DNA of 64,000 nucleotides, from NCBI RefSeq assembly GCF_002291145.1, contig NZ_NTGE01000097.1, forward strand, positions 1-64,000, given 5' to 3'. The notes below the pieces were generated by a model. That model was given only the letters and a program-made list of their open reading frames with translations, made no database searches and was not told where the DNA came from. Positions 54,469 through 63,209 of this stretch are shown one piece after another. This DNA comes from Streptomyces sp. SA15 (GTDB lineage Bacteria; Actinomycetota; Actinomycetes; Streptomycetales; Streptomycetaceae). Position 1 is the stretch's first letter; every line of letters begins with the position of its first letter. Made by a program: the position numbers and the translations under genes.

Positions 54469-55905
54469 TCAGTCCCCGTGCGGCGACGGTGCGGCGCCGG
54501 CCAGGGGATAGGAGCGCAGGTGCCACTCGTGAGGCGGCGGAGCTCCGAGTCCGTCCGGGAACGTCTCCGGCACGTCATGGGACGGCCGGGTGGCGGAGCC
54601 GGCCCACCGGCCGAGGACCACATGAACGTTCGTTCCGGACATGCCCTGCCCGTTGACCGCCGCGATCGCGGGCCGGCCGGGGACGGAGGGCAGAGGCTGC
54701 GGGGACGTCGGCACCACCAGGGGCAGCCGGTCCCAGTCGACCAGCGGTGAGGGTGCGCGGAAGTGCAGGCTGGGCGGCACCTGTCCGTACTCCAGGCACA
54801 GCACCGCCTTGATGAGCCCCGCGACGCCGGCGGCTGCCTCGCAGTGCCCGACGTTGGTCTTCACGGAGCCGACCCGACACGGTCGGCCGGGCGGGCGTCC
54901 CTCGGCCAGCACCTCGGTGAGGGCACCGAGTTCCACCGCGTCGATACGGGTGCCGGTGCCGTGCGCCTCGACGTACCCGACGTCGCCCGGCGCGATCCCG
55001 GCGTCCTGATAGGCCCAGCGCATCGCCAGGGCCTGGCCGTCGGCGGAGGGGTCTGTGACGCGCTTCTTGGTCGCGCCGTCGTGGCTCATGGCGCTGCCCA
55101 GGATCACCGCGCGGATCGGGTCGCCGTCGGCGACGGCGCGGTCGAGCGCCTTGAGGACGACGACACCGACGCCGTCGGACCGGACGAAACCGTCCGCGTC
55201 GGCGTCCCCGAAGCGGCAGCGCCCTTCGCCGGAGAGCACACCGGCGCCGTCGAACACGTCGGTGGCCGTGGTCCCGAGCAGCAGGTTCGCGCCGCCGGCC
55301 AGGGCGAGTTCCGACTCGCCCGCCCGCAGACTCAGACAGGCCAGGTGGACCGCGGCCAGCGACGAGGCCTGCGCGCAGTCCAGGGTGACGCTGGGCCCGT
55401 GCAGGCCGAGGTGGAAGGAGAGCCGGCCGGCGAGCAGCGAGCGCTGGTGGCCTCCGACCAGACAGTCCAGGTCGAGCGCGCCGGCCCGGGCCTCGCGCAG
55501 CCGCTCCCAGTGGTCGGCGTGGGACTGGCCGACGAAGATGGCGCTGCGGCTGCCCCTGAGCCGCCGCGGGTCGGCTCCCGCGTCCTCGAGCGCTTCCCAC
55601 GCCGTGAGCAGCAGCAGACGCTGCTGGGGATCCATCACGGCGGCCTCGTCGTCCAGGATGCCGAAGAACCCGGCGTCGAACTCCTCGACCCCGTCCAGGA
55701 ACCCACCGCGCCTTCCCCCGGCCGGCACCACCGTCCCGGCCGGGAACCGGTCCTCAGGAGCGGAACGGGTCGCGTCCCGGCCCGAGCGGAGCAGTTCCCA
55801 GAGCTGCCCGGGGCCGTGCGCCCCCGGCAGGCGGCACCCGACACCGATCACGGCGACGGGGGCCGGCGTGCGCCCCTCAACGATCCGACTGCTGTGGCGT
55901 GACAT
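54469..55905 (-). CDS. Stand-alone ketosynthase with Gln in place of the active-site Cys (KSQ type)
   Basis: 478 aa single type I-like KS domain without AT, ACP or other domains. The nucleophile elbow reads TLDCAQASSLAAVHLA, with Gln179 where condensing enzymes have Cys (normally TACSSS). The two histidines are intact (EAHGTGT, His315; NVGHCEAAAG, His354). KSQ domains decarboxylate malonyl-type thioesters rather than condense. No carrier protein is visible in the cluster. ATG at 55905 with GGAAGAGA upstream. Confidence 0.88.
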   Translation of the reverse strand: MSRHSSRIVEGRTPAPVAVIGVGCRLPGAHGPGQLWELLRSGRDATRSAPEDRFPAGTVVPAGGRRGGFLDGVEEFDAGFFGILDDEAAVMDPQQRLLLLTAWEALEDAGADPRRLRGSRSAIFVGQSHADHWERLREARAGALDLDCLVGGHQRSLLAGRLSFHLGLHGPSVTLDCAQASSLAAVHLACLSLRAGESELALAGGANLLLGTTATDVFDGAGVLSGEGRCRFGDADADGFVRSDGVGVVVLKALDRAVADGDPIRAVILGSAMSHDGATKKRVTDPSADGQALAMRWAYQDAGIAPGDVGYVEAHGTGTRIDAVELGALTEVLAEGRPPGRPCRVGSVKTNVGHCEAAAGVAGLIKAVLCLEYGQVPPSLHFRAPSPLVDWDRLPLVVPTSPQPLPSVPGRPAIAAVNGQGMSGTNVHVVLGRWAGSATRPSHDVPETFPDGLGAPPPHEWHLRSYPLAGAAPSPHGD

Positions 55906-55993
55906 TTCTCTTCCCCCCCGTACGTTGTCCGACCGACGTGCCGTCTGCCGGGGCGCGGCCCGCTCGGGCGCGCGCCCCGGTCACGGCCGTGGG

Positions 55994-56914
55994 TCACCCG
56001 GCGGACCGGGCCCAGTGTTCCCAGGGCTGTGCCTTGACCCACTCGATCACCGGCGTGAGCCGCACACCCAGCGCGGCCTCCACGGCAGCGGGCGACGGAG
56101 CGAGCAGGTCGCCCGCCCGGCCCGTACCGGCGTAGTGGTAGATCCCCGCGACCCCCGCCGCGGCCTCGGGGCCGAGCAACTGGGCGAGCCCCTGCTCGAA
56201 CTGTGTGACCTCCAGCGGGACATACCGGATCTCACGGCCCAGGGCCTGCCCGAACGCGGCCGCCAGCTCCGGACCGGTGAGCACGTCGGCGCCGCCGACG
56301 TGCAGCACCTGCCCGGCCGGCACGTCGTCGTCCAGGGCCCGGGCCACCACACGCGCGAGGTCGTCGTGCGACATCCACGCCACGCGCTGCTCGGCGGGCA
56401 GCGGGTAGGCGAGGACACCGTCGTTGACGATCGCGGGTCCGTTCCAGGGGCTGAAGAGGTTCTCCAGGTAGACCGGCGGCCTGACCACGACCACGGGCAC
56501 CTCACCGGCCCGCAGCACCTCCTCCGCCAGGCGGCGCGTCTCGAAACCGGCGTACGGCGTGGTCTCGTCGGGCACCGGGGTGTTGACGTTGTAGACCAGC
56601 CGTCGCACCCCGGCCTCGCGGGCCGCCTCGGCGATGTTGCGGGCGTAGCCGGCCACCGTCTCGGGGTCGTACTCCAGAGGCATCACGACGACCGCGTGCG
56701 TGACGCCCCGGAAGGCGGCGCGCAGGTCCTCGATGCTGCCCAGGTCGCCGCGCACCGGCGTGACCCCGGCGGCCGAGGCCGCCGCGGCCTTCGCCTCGTC
56801 CCGGACGAGGCCGCGGACCTCGTGCCCCTGGTCGGCCAGCAGCCGGGCCACCGCACCGCCCTGGAAACCATTGGCTCCGGTTACGAGGACGCGCTTGCGG
56901 TGCTCTTGTGTCAT
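55994..56914 (-). CDS. NmrA-like NAD(P)-dependent reductase/epimerase
   Basis: 306 aa atypical short-chain dehydrogenase. The dinucleotide motif is GANGFQGGAVARLL. The catalytic YxxxK is not obvious, as usual for NmrA proteins, which act either as redox sensors or as quinone/isoflavone-type reductases. It lies 73 bases downstream of the MFS gene and 88 upstream of the KS gene on the same strand. Confidence 0.82.
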   Translation of the reverse strand: MTQEHRKRVLVTGANGFQGGAVARLLADQGHEVRGLVRDEAKAAAASAAGVTPVRGDLGSIEDLRAAFRGVTHAVVVMPLEYDPETVAGYARNIAEAAREAGVRRLVYNVNTPVPDETTPYAGFETRRLAEEVLRAGEVPVVVVRPPVYLENLFSPWNGPAIVNDGVLAYPLPAEQRVAWMSHDDLARVVARALDDDVPAGQVLHVGGADVLTGPELAAAFGQALGREIRYVPLEVTQFEQGLAQLLGPEAAAGVAGIYHYAGTGRAGDLLAPSPAAVEAALGVRLTPVIEWVKAQPWEHWARSAG

Positions 56915-56987
56915 GTCGTGCCTTTCCTCGTGGTGTTCGTTTCAGTGGGCGCACGGTCCCCGGACCGGGCGGGCCGGGCGGGCGCGA

Positions 56988-58427
56988 TCAGGGCACGGCG
57001 CGCCGGTGCTCGGCGGCGGTGCTCGCCTCCGGCGGTGCCGGGGCGTCCGGTGCGGGCAGCCGCAGCCGGAGGGTGAGCAGCAGCGCGACCAGGGCCGGCA
57101 CGGCCCCGACCAGGAAGGCCGTGCTGAAGCCGTCGGTGAGCGCCACGTCGTGCGGCGCGGAGGAGGCGTCGGTGCGTGCGGCGGCCACACCGGACAGGAC
57201 GGCGAGACCGAGCACGGAGCCGAACTGCAGGCTGGTGTTGACCAGCCCGGAGGCGAGGCCGGCCTCCTCCTCGCGGGTGTCGAGAGTGGCCGCGACGTTC
57301 GCTGTGATGGAGACCAGCGGCAGCGCGACGCCCAGCACGAGGCTCGGCGGCAGGACGTCCGCCACGAAGGAGCCGTCGGCCGACAGCAGCGACTGCCAGG
57401 CCATGCCGACGGCCACCAGCAAGAACCCGGCGCCCATCACCGCGCGCAGGCCGAACCGGCCGATCAGCCGGTCCGCGGTGGAGGCGACCGTGATGACGAC
57501 CAGACACAGCGGCAGCAGGGCGAGGCCGCCGAGCACCGGTTCGTACCCGAGCACCGCCTGCAGGTACAGGCTCACCAGGAAGAACATCGGGAACAGCGAC
57601 ATCTGCCACAGCGCGGCCAGGATGTTGGCCAGCCGCAGCGTCGGCCTGCCCAGCACGGCGAGCGGGACCAGCGGGTGCGCCACCCTGCGTTCGACCAGGA
57701 CGAACGCGGCAAGCAGAACGACGGCGGCGGCCCCGGTGGCCAGCGTCGGCGTGGAACTCCAGCCGGCCTCGCCCGCGTTGACCACGGCGTAGGCCAGCAG
57801 CCCCAGACCGGCGGTGACCGCCACCGCGCCGGGCACGTCGAAGCCGCGCTCGCGCCCGCCGGACTTACCGGGCGGCAGCAGCCGCGGCACGGGCAGGACC
57901 AGGGCGATGCCGGCCACCACGTTCAGCGCGAAGGTCGACTCCCAGCCCAGCCAACTGGTGAGCACGCCGCCGAGCACGGTGCCCGCGGCGCCACCGGCAC
58001 CGGCCATCGCGGCGAACACGCCCAGTGCCCGGTGCCGTTCCGGGCCGTCCTCGAACAGCGTGAGGATCAGGGCGAACGCCGCCGCCCCGGCCATGGCCGC
58101 CCCGACGCCCTGCACCGCGCGGGCGGTGATCAGCAGGGCGGCGCTGCCGGAGAGGGCACCCAGCAGCGAGGCGGCCGCGAGGACGCCCAGACCGGCCACG
58201 AACACCCTGCGCTGCCCCAGCAGATCGGCGGCGCGACCGCTGAGCAGCAGCAGCCCGCCGAAGGAGACCAGGTAGGCGTTGGCCACCCAGGACAGCGCGG
58301 CGGGCGAGATGTCCAGGCCCTCACCGATGGACGGCGCCGCCACGTTGATGATCGAGGTGTCCAGGATCAGGACGAACTGGGTGCAGGCGAGCAGGGCCAG
58401 CGCCCGCCGACGGTCAGCGCCCGCCAT
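56988..58427 (-). CDS. MFS drug/metabolite exporter (DHA2 type)
   Basis: 479 aa with 12-14 membrane helices; motif C-like GAAGTVLGGVLTSWLGW and the start LLACTQFVLILDTSIINVAA are typical of the 14-helix EmrB/QacA family. It is likely the cluster's exporter and self-resistance protein. Its start overlaps the upstream HpaB-type gene by 14 bases. Confidence 0.88.
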   Translation of the reverse strand: MAGADRRRALALLACTQFVLILDTSIINVAAPSIGEGLDISPAALSWVANAYLVSFGGLLLLSGRAADLLGQRRVFVAGLGVLAAASLLGALSGSAALLITARAVQGVGAAMAGAAAFALILTLFEDGPERHRALGVFAAMAGAGGAAGTVLGGVLTSWLGWESTFALNVVAGIALVLPVPRLLPPGKSGGRERGFDVPGAVAVTAGLGLLAYAVVNAGEAGWSSTPTLATGAAAVVLLAAFVLVERRVAHPLVPLAVLGRPTLRLANILAALWQMSLFPMFFLVSLYLQAVLGYEPVLGGLALLPLCLVVITVASTADRLIGRFGLRAVMGAGFLLVAVGMAWQSLLSADGSFVADVLPPSLVLGVALPLVSITANVAATLDTREEEAGLASGLVNTSLQFGSVLGLAVLSGVAAARTDASSAPHDVALTDGFSTAFLVGAVPALVALLLTLRLRLPAPDAPAPPEASTAAEHRRAVP

Positions 58428-59913
58428 CGAGACCTCCCGTACCGCCCGGCAGCTCGTCCAGCTGGTACCCGTCCAGGCACGACTGGGTGAAGGCGGCCAG
58501 CAGGTCCGGGTTGCCGTCGCGCACGATGCCGGGCAGGTAGACGTGGGGAGCGCCGTGGTAGAAGCGCTCGTACTGCTCGTGCCGTGCGGCGAACTCCGAA
58601 CCCAGCGCGTCCCAGGCGAGCTTGAGCAGCTTGATCCGCTGCTCCGCCGGGGTGCCGGGCGAGCGCACGTACTTGGCCACCAGCGGACCGAGTTCGGGGT
58701 GCTTCAGGTCGTAGCCGGAGGCCGGGAGCTGGATGAGACCGCCGCCCGCCAGCATCTTGATCTCGGCGAGCACCTTCGGGTAGAGGTCACCGGCCATGGC
58801 CCGGTGCGCCGAGGCGATCTCCCGGTTGATGTGCACGGCACCGCCCTCGCCGCCCACCCGCTCGTACGTCGTCTCGGCCGCCAGCACCATCGACTTGGCG
58901 ATGTTGAGCCACCCGATGAGCCGGCCGATCTGCATCTGCACGGGCGGCAGATCATAGGTGTTGTTCGCCCGGGTGATCAGGATCGCGAGCCCGGTGAGGA
59001 ACTCCAGCTTGGTCCAGAAACGGGTGGCCGCCTGGTGGACGAAGTTGTTGTAGGCGGGCGTGAACCACCACATCCGGAAGGTGGTGTCGGCGTCCCGGTA
59101 GGTCAGCACGCGCTCCCAGGGCACGAAGACGTCGTCGCAGACGAGCAGCGCGTCGTTCTCGTCAAAGCGGGCGGACAACGGGTTGTCGAAGACGCTGCGG
59201 GCCTGGCCTTCGTAGGAGGTCCGGGAGATGAACTTCAGCCCCGGGGTGTCGAGGGGCACGGAGAAGCACAGCGCGTACTCGACGTCCTGGCGCTGCAACG
59301 GCTCGATGGTGCCGACGATGATCTCGTCACCGAACACCGCGCCGGTGCCGATCATCTTGGCGCCGCGCACCACGATGCCGTCGTCGCGCTCCTTGACGAC
59401 CCGCACGTACAGGTCGTCCTCCTCCTGCTCGCTGGCCGCCCTGGTGCGGTCGATCTGGGGGTTGGTGATGGTGAACGACTGGTAGAGGTCGCCCTCCGTC
59501 ATACGCCGGTGGTACGCGGCGAGGTTGTCGCGTCCGTCGAAGGTCTCCCCGGCGAAGATCTCCGGCGTCGAGACGAAGCCCGCGATGCCCGCGGCCATGT
59601 AGTCGGGCGACCTGCCCAGGAAGCCGAAGCTGGCCTCGGACCAGGTCTTGAACGCCTTGCGCCGCTCGACCAGTTCGGCCTGCGTGCGCGGCACGTGGTA
59701 GGCGCGCAGCACCGCCCTGTCCTGCCCCTCGGGGCGCACCGTCAGCACCTCCCGCAGCTCCGCGTCCCGCGCCATGTCGTACAGGTGCGCTATCGAGCGG
59801 GCCGTGTTGCGGAAGGCGGGGTGCTCCGTGACGTCCTTGACCAGCTCACCGTCGAGCCAGACGGCACGGCCGTCGCGTAGTGATTCGAGGTATTCCTGGC
59901 CGCTGCGGGTCAT
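58414..59913 (-). CDS. HpaB-type FADH2-dependent aromatic hydroxylase
   Basis: 499 aa of the 4-hydroxyphenylacetate 3-monooxygenase/4-hydroxybutyryl-CoA dehydratase family, with the long acyl-CoA-dehydrogenase-like body (ITNPQIDRTR, GAKMIGTGAVF, FVPWERVLTY). It adds oxygen ortho to a phenol or amine using reduced flavin from a partner reductase. No flavin reductase gene is seen in the window, so a general one must serve. ATG with AGGAGA upstream. Confidence 0.88.
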   Translation of the reverse strand: MTRSGQEYLESLRDGRAVWLDGELVKDVTEHPAFRNTARSIAHLYDMARDAELREVLTVRPEGQDRAVLRAYHVPRTQAELVERRKAFKTWSEASFGFLGRSPDYMAAGIAGFVSTPEIFAGETFDGRDNLAAYHRRMTEGDLYQSFTITNPQIDRTRAASEQEEDDLYVRVVKERDDGIVVRGAKMIGTGAVFGDEIIVGTIEPLQRQDVEYALCFSVPLDTPGLKFISRTSYEGQARSVFDNPLSARFDENDALLVCDDVFVPWERVLTYRDADTTFRMWWFTPAYNNFVHQAATRFWTKLEFLTGLAILITRANNTYDLPPVQMQIGRLIGWLNIAKSMVLAAETTYERVGGEGGAVHINREIASAHRAMAGDLYPKVLAEIKMLAGGGLIQLPASGYDLKHPELGPLVAKYVRSPGTPAEQRIKLLKLAWDALGSEFAARHEQYERFYHGAPHVYLPGIVRDGNPDLLAAFTQSCLDGYQLDELPGGTGGLDGGR

Positions 59914-60002
59914 GTCTCTCCTGACACAGGGTGCTGGTGATGGGCGGTGGGAAGTGGAACGGGGGCGGGCCGGCGCCGAGCGGGCCCGCTCGAGCGGTCG
60001 CC

Positions 60003-61301
60003 TCAGCGCTCGCGCACGGCGGTGCGCGGCCGGTGCGGCCGGATCGGGCGGCCGTAGGGCGAAGGAGCGTTGACGGACGCGACGTCGAAGCCGGCGGCGC
60101 GGGAGTACGCGCGGGCCACCTGGGCCAGCCGGTCGGTGGGGACCACGTCCTCCACCCGTCCGAAGCCCTCCGGGGCCCGCTCGTGGACCAGATCGATCAC
60201 GACCTCCGGCCCCTTGGCCCGGTTGAGCAGCTGCAGCCGGTTCATCCGGGGCCGGCGGTCCCGGTCGTACGCCGCGAGTGCCGCGACCGGGTCGTCGTAG
60301 GTGGCCAGGGCATGGGCGAGGCTACGGGCGTCCAGCACCGCCTGGGTCGTCGCGTTCGAACCCATCGGGGCCATGGCGTGCGCGGCGTCCCCGAGCAGGG
60401 TCACCGCGCCGAACGACCAGCGTGGCACGGGGTCCCGGTCGAGCATGGGGAAGGACGCGACCGCTGCGGAGTCCGCCACGAGCGCGGCCATCCGCAGATC
60501 CCCGCACCGCCAGCCGGTCACCGCCGCGGGGAAGCCGTCGTCGGCGGCAGCGGGCGCGGCATCCAGGGACACGGGCTCCTCCGGTACGGTGCGGGAGACC
60601 GCCCAGTTCACCGGAACCAGGCCGTCCGCATCTGGGCGTACGGCCAGCGGGTAGACGACCGCCTTCCAGCGGCCGTCCCCCATGACGACCATCGCGCGAC
60701 CGCCGCGAAAGGGCGCACTGCGCGTCACCCCCCGCCACACGGCGGTGCCGTTGAAGCGTGGCTCCCCTTCCTGCGGGTACAGGGCCTGCCGTACGGCGGA
60801 CCGCAACCCGTCGGCCCCGACCAGCACGTCCGCCCGGATCCGCTCCGTCGGCCGATCGCCGGCGCGGTGAGCCACACTCACCTCGACACCCCCGCCGGGC
60901 AGGGGCGTGAAGCCGGTGACACGCGCGTCGGTGGTGATCGCCGTGTTCCCCAGGCGGGCGCGGACGCTGTCGGCCAGGGCCGTCTGCAGGGCACCGCGGT
61001 GCAGCGCCAGTTGAGGCCACCGGGAGCCGCCCGCCCGGCCGCGGGGTTCGCGCCAGATCTCCTGTCCGAGGTGGTTGTAGTAGCCGAGTTCGGTCAGATC
61101 GGCACCCAGGCCGGCGACGTTTTCGGCCAGTTCCAGGGCGGCCAGCTCGCGCACCGCGTTGGGCAGCAGATTCACCCCGGCCCCCAGGGGGCGAATCTCC
61201 GGCACCGCCTCCAGGACCCGCACGTCGCGCATTCCGACGGAATGGAGACTCAGTGCGGCGGTCAGGCCGCCGATGCCGGCACCGGCAATCAGAAACTTCA
61301 T
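60003..61301 (-). CDS. FAD-dependent monooxygenase, PhzS-like (copy 2)
   Basis: 432 aa, paralogous to 51895-53178 over its whole length (AGAGIGGLTAALSLHS, VGADGLRSAVRQALYP, TLLGDAAHAMAPMGSNATTQ). The region after FADVLV differs most, which suggests a second hydroxylation on a different intermediate. ATG 61301 gives the flavin-binding strand directly; a longer start at 61391 would extend into the promoter shared with the AraC gene. First gene of the long minus-strand run. Confidence 0.88.
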   Translation of the reverse strand: MKFLIAGAGIGGLTAALSLHSVGMRDVRVLEAVPEIRPLGAGVNLLPNAVRELAALELAENVAGLGADLTELGYYNHLGQEIWREPRGRAGGSRWPQLALHRGALQTALADSVRARLGNTAITTDARVTGFTPLPGGGVEVSVAHRAGDRPTERIRADVLVGADGLRSAVRQALYPQEGEPRFNGTAVWRGVTRSAPFRGGRAMVVMGDGRWKAVVYPLAVRPDADGLVPVNWAVSRTVPEEPVSLDAAPAAADDGFPAAVTGWRCGDLRMAALVADSAAVASFPMLDRDPVPRWSFGAVTLLGDAAHAMAPMGSNATTQAVLDARSLAHALATYDDPVAALAAYDRDRRPRMNRLQLLNRAKGPEVVIDLVHERAPEGFGRVEDVVPTDRLAQVARAYSRAAGFDVASVNAPSPYGRPIRPHRPRTAVRER

Positions 61302-61414
61302 GGAACGCGTCCCCCAGAACTTCAACCCCGTAAACCGGCCAAACAGCCCGGCTTCGCCTCTCATCGTTCTGGGAGCGATGGCTACGATCAATTAATCATG
61401 AGCCGAATCGCTTT

Positions 61415-61437
61415 AAGGATCGTCCCAAGGATCGTCC
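61415..61437 (+). repeat. Direct repeat AAGGATCGTCC at the AraC gene start
   Basis: AAGGATCGTCC occurs at 61415-61425 and 61427-61437, ending at the GTG start codon. Each copy contains AAGG, so the gene has two possible ribosome sites or an operator overlapping translation initiation. Confidence 0.6.
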
Positions 61438-62403
61438 GTGCATGACGACGTACTGAGCGAGCTGCTGCGCCCGCTGTGGCTCACCGACATCTTTCACAGC
61501 ATGTGGGAGGCCGGTGGAACCTGGGGAGTCAAGGGCCACGACGACAATTGCGCAATAGTTCATTACATGCTCAACAGTTCCTGTGCCATAACCTTCGGCG
61601 ACGACCCCAAACCGGTGGAACTGCACGAGGGTGACCTGGCGATCTTCCCGCACGGCACCGCCCACACCTTCGCCGCCGAGTACGGCGTACAGGCGACACC
61701 ACTGTCCGCCCTGGTGCCGCACTGCCGCCCCGGAGAGTCCGGCGTCGTCAGGGTCGGGACACCGCCGTACCGCACACGCATGCTCTGCGCGAGCCTGCAC
61801 TACAGCGCCATCGGCGAGCCGGGGCTCTACAGCGCCCTGCCCCGGATCATCGTCCTGCGGCGCCACATGCTCGAGGGTGAGCCACTGCTGCTGCGCACCC
61901 TGGACTCCCTGCCCTTCGAGATCGGGCGTACGGCGCCCGGCTCCCGGCTCGTGACACTACGGGCCTTCGAAACCGTGTTCGTGCTCTCCCTGCGGATCGC
62001 CATGGAGCAACTGGCGGAGGAGTCACCCGCGCTGAGCGCGCTGCACCACTCGGGCATCAGCAAGGCGCTGATGGCGATCCACGGCTCCTACGCCGAGCCC
62101 TGGACGGTGGAGTCCCTGTCCCGTGAGGCCGGCATGTCCCGCTCGACGTTCTCGCAGATGTTCCGGGAACTGGTGGGCGAGCCGCCCATGCGGCATCTGA
62201 CGGTGCGCCGCCTGCAGGAGGCGAGACGACTGCTGGCGGACACCTCCGTGCCGCAGCAGGACATCGCCCAGCGCATCGGCTACCGCAGCCAGGTCGGATT
62301 CCACCTCGCGTTCCGCAAGGAGTTCGACATGACCCCCGGTGACTTCCGCTCCCGCGGGGCGTCCAGGACCCGCCTCGTACGGCAGGTCCGGGATGACGGC
62401 TAG
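61438..62403 (+). CDS. AraC family transcriptional regulator, probable cluster activator
   Basis: 321 aa. An N-terminal cupin-like sensor (VHYMLNSSCAITF, LHEGDLAIFPHGTAH) is followed by two AraC HTH motifs (WTVESLSREAGMSRSTFSQM; PQQDIAQRIGYRSQVGFHLA) near the C-terminus. It is divergent from the whole 61301-48778 biosynthetic run and is the natural activator candidate. GTG 61438 is the assumed start. A 14-codon ORF (61399-61443) overlaps it in another frame. Confidence 0.88.
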   Translation: MHDDVLSELLRPLWLTDIFHSMWEAGGTWGVKGHDDNCAIVHYMLNSSCAITFGDDPKPVELHEGDLAIFPHGTAHTFAAEYGVQATPLSALVPHCRPGESGVVRVGTPPYRTRMLCASLHYSAIGEPGLYSALPRIIVLRRHMLEGEPLLLRTLDSLPFEIGRTAPGSRLVTLRAFETVFVLSLRIAMEQLAEESPALSALHHSGISKALMAIHGSYAEPWTVESLSREAGMSRSTFSQMFRELVGEPPMRHLTVRRLQEARRLLADTSVPQQDIAQRIGYRSQVGFHLAFRKEFDMTPGDFRSRGASRTRLVRQVRDDG

Positions 62404-62457
62404 GCCGGTTCGTTCGGATCACTCCCGCCGGCCGAGATTGTCGTTGATGATGTCCAT

Positions 62458-62652
62458 GTGTCCAACCGCATCAGCGTTCTGATCTCGGCCTTCGGCGTCC
62501 TTGCCGGCATGATGCTGCTCGTCGGTGCCGTTCGCGAGCACCGCTCCGGGGCATCGGCTCTCTGGATCGCCGCTGGAGCTGTGATCTTCCTCAGCGCCTT
62601 GTACGCGCTCGCACGGGACGTGCGGCGGCTCCGCACAGGGCAGACGACCTGA
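62458..62652 (+). CDS. Small two-helix membrane protein
   Basis: 64 aa with two hydrophobic helices (about 5-25 and 33-52) and a basic C-terminus. Not recognised. Codon use is like the neighbours. The GTG start has no clear ribosome site. The IS5-type fragment begins directly at its stop codon. Confidence 0.6.
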   Translation: MSNRISVLISAFGVLAGMMLLVGAVREHRSGASALWIAAGAVIFLSALYALARDVRRLRTGQTT

Positions 62653-62878
62653 CCTGGAGTTCCAGAGCGGATCGCACTGGGTTCACCTGCCGGAGAAGTA
62701 CGGCAATTGGCGAGGCGTCCACAACCGGCTGCGGATGTGGGCCCTCGACGGCACCTGGGAGCGGGTGTTCACCGCCCTCATGGCCAAGGCCGACGCCGAC
62801 GAGGACCTCAACGGGGCCGTCTCGGTGGACTCCACGATCGTGCGTGCACACCAGCATGCCGCCGGGGCCCGCAAAAAG
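62653..62878 (+). mobile_element. IS5-type transposase remnant (right edge of the cluster)
   Basis: The plus strand encodes GSHWVHLPEKYGNWRGVHNR, then DGTWERVFTALMAKADADED, then SVDSTIVRAHQHAAGARKK, the middle part of an IS5-family transposase. Both ends are missing. This is the part deleted from the left-edge fragment, with 45 bases shared. It is in opposite orientation to that fragment. Confidence 0.85.
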
Positions 62879-63209
62879 ATTCTGTGGCGGCCCACCCTCG
62901 ACTCAGCGCCCGCCCTGACCCGGCTCCGGCCCTCGACCCGACCCCGAGCATCGTCTGTCGACGCGGAGTCGGCCTCTGCTCCCCCCGGTCGAGACCGTGG
63001 ACCCGGAGCCCACCTCAGCCCCGGCCTCAGCCCCTGGCCGTCGACGCGGAGTCGGCCTCGTCTCCGGCCCGAGCACCAGGCATGGACGCGGAGCCGGCCT
63101 CAGTACCCGGCCCCGGCCCCCTCCCGAGCCCCGGCCCCCTCCAGAGCCACGCTTCCCTCCCGAGCCCCAGCCCCCTCCCGAGCCCCTGCCCCTCTCAAAC
63201 GCCGGTCCC
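62879..63209. repeat. C-rich low-complexity repeats
   Basis: No gene. GTCGACGCGGAGTCGGCCTC occurs at 62957-62976 and 63040-63059, with a variant at 63084-63101, followed by iterations of CCCTCCCGAGCCCCGGCC. The word GGAGTCGGCCTC also occurs at 41388, outside the left IS fragment. Confidence 0.7.

Noticed and set aside
42059..61301. Phenazine biosynthesis cluster
   Set aside because: DAHP synthase II and PhzS-like proteins suggest it, but PhzA/B, PhzD, PhzG and the fused PhzE are absent, anthranilate synthase is split, and TrpD and TrpC lead to indole instead. The PhzF-family gene at 32.5 kb is far away and of a generic type.
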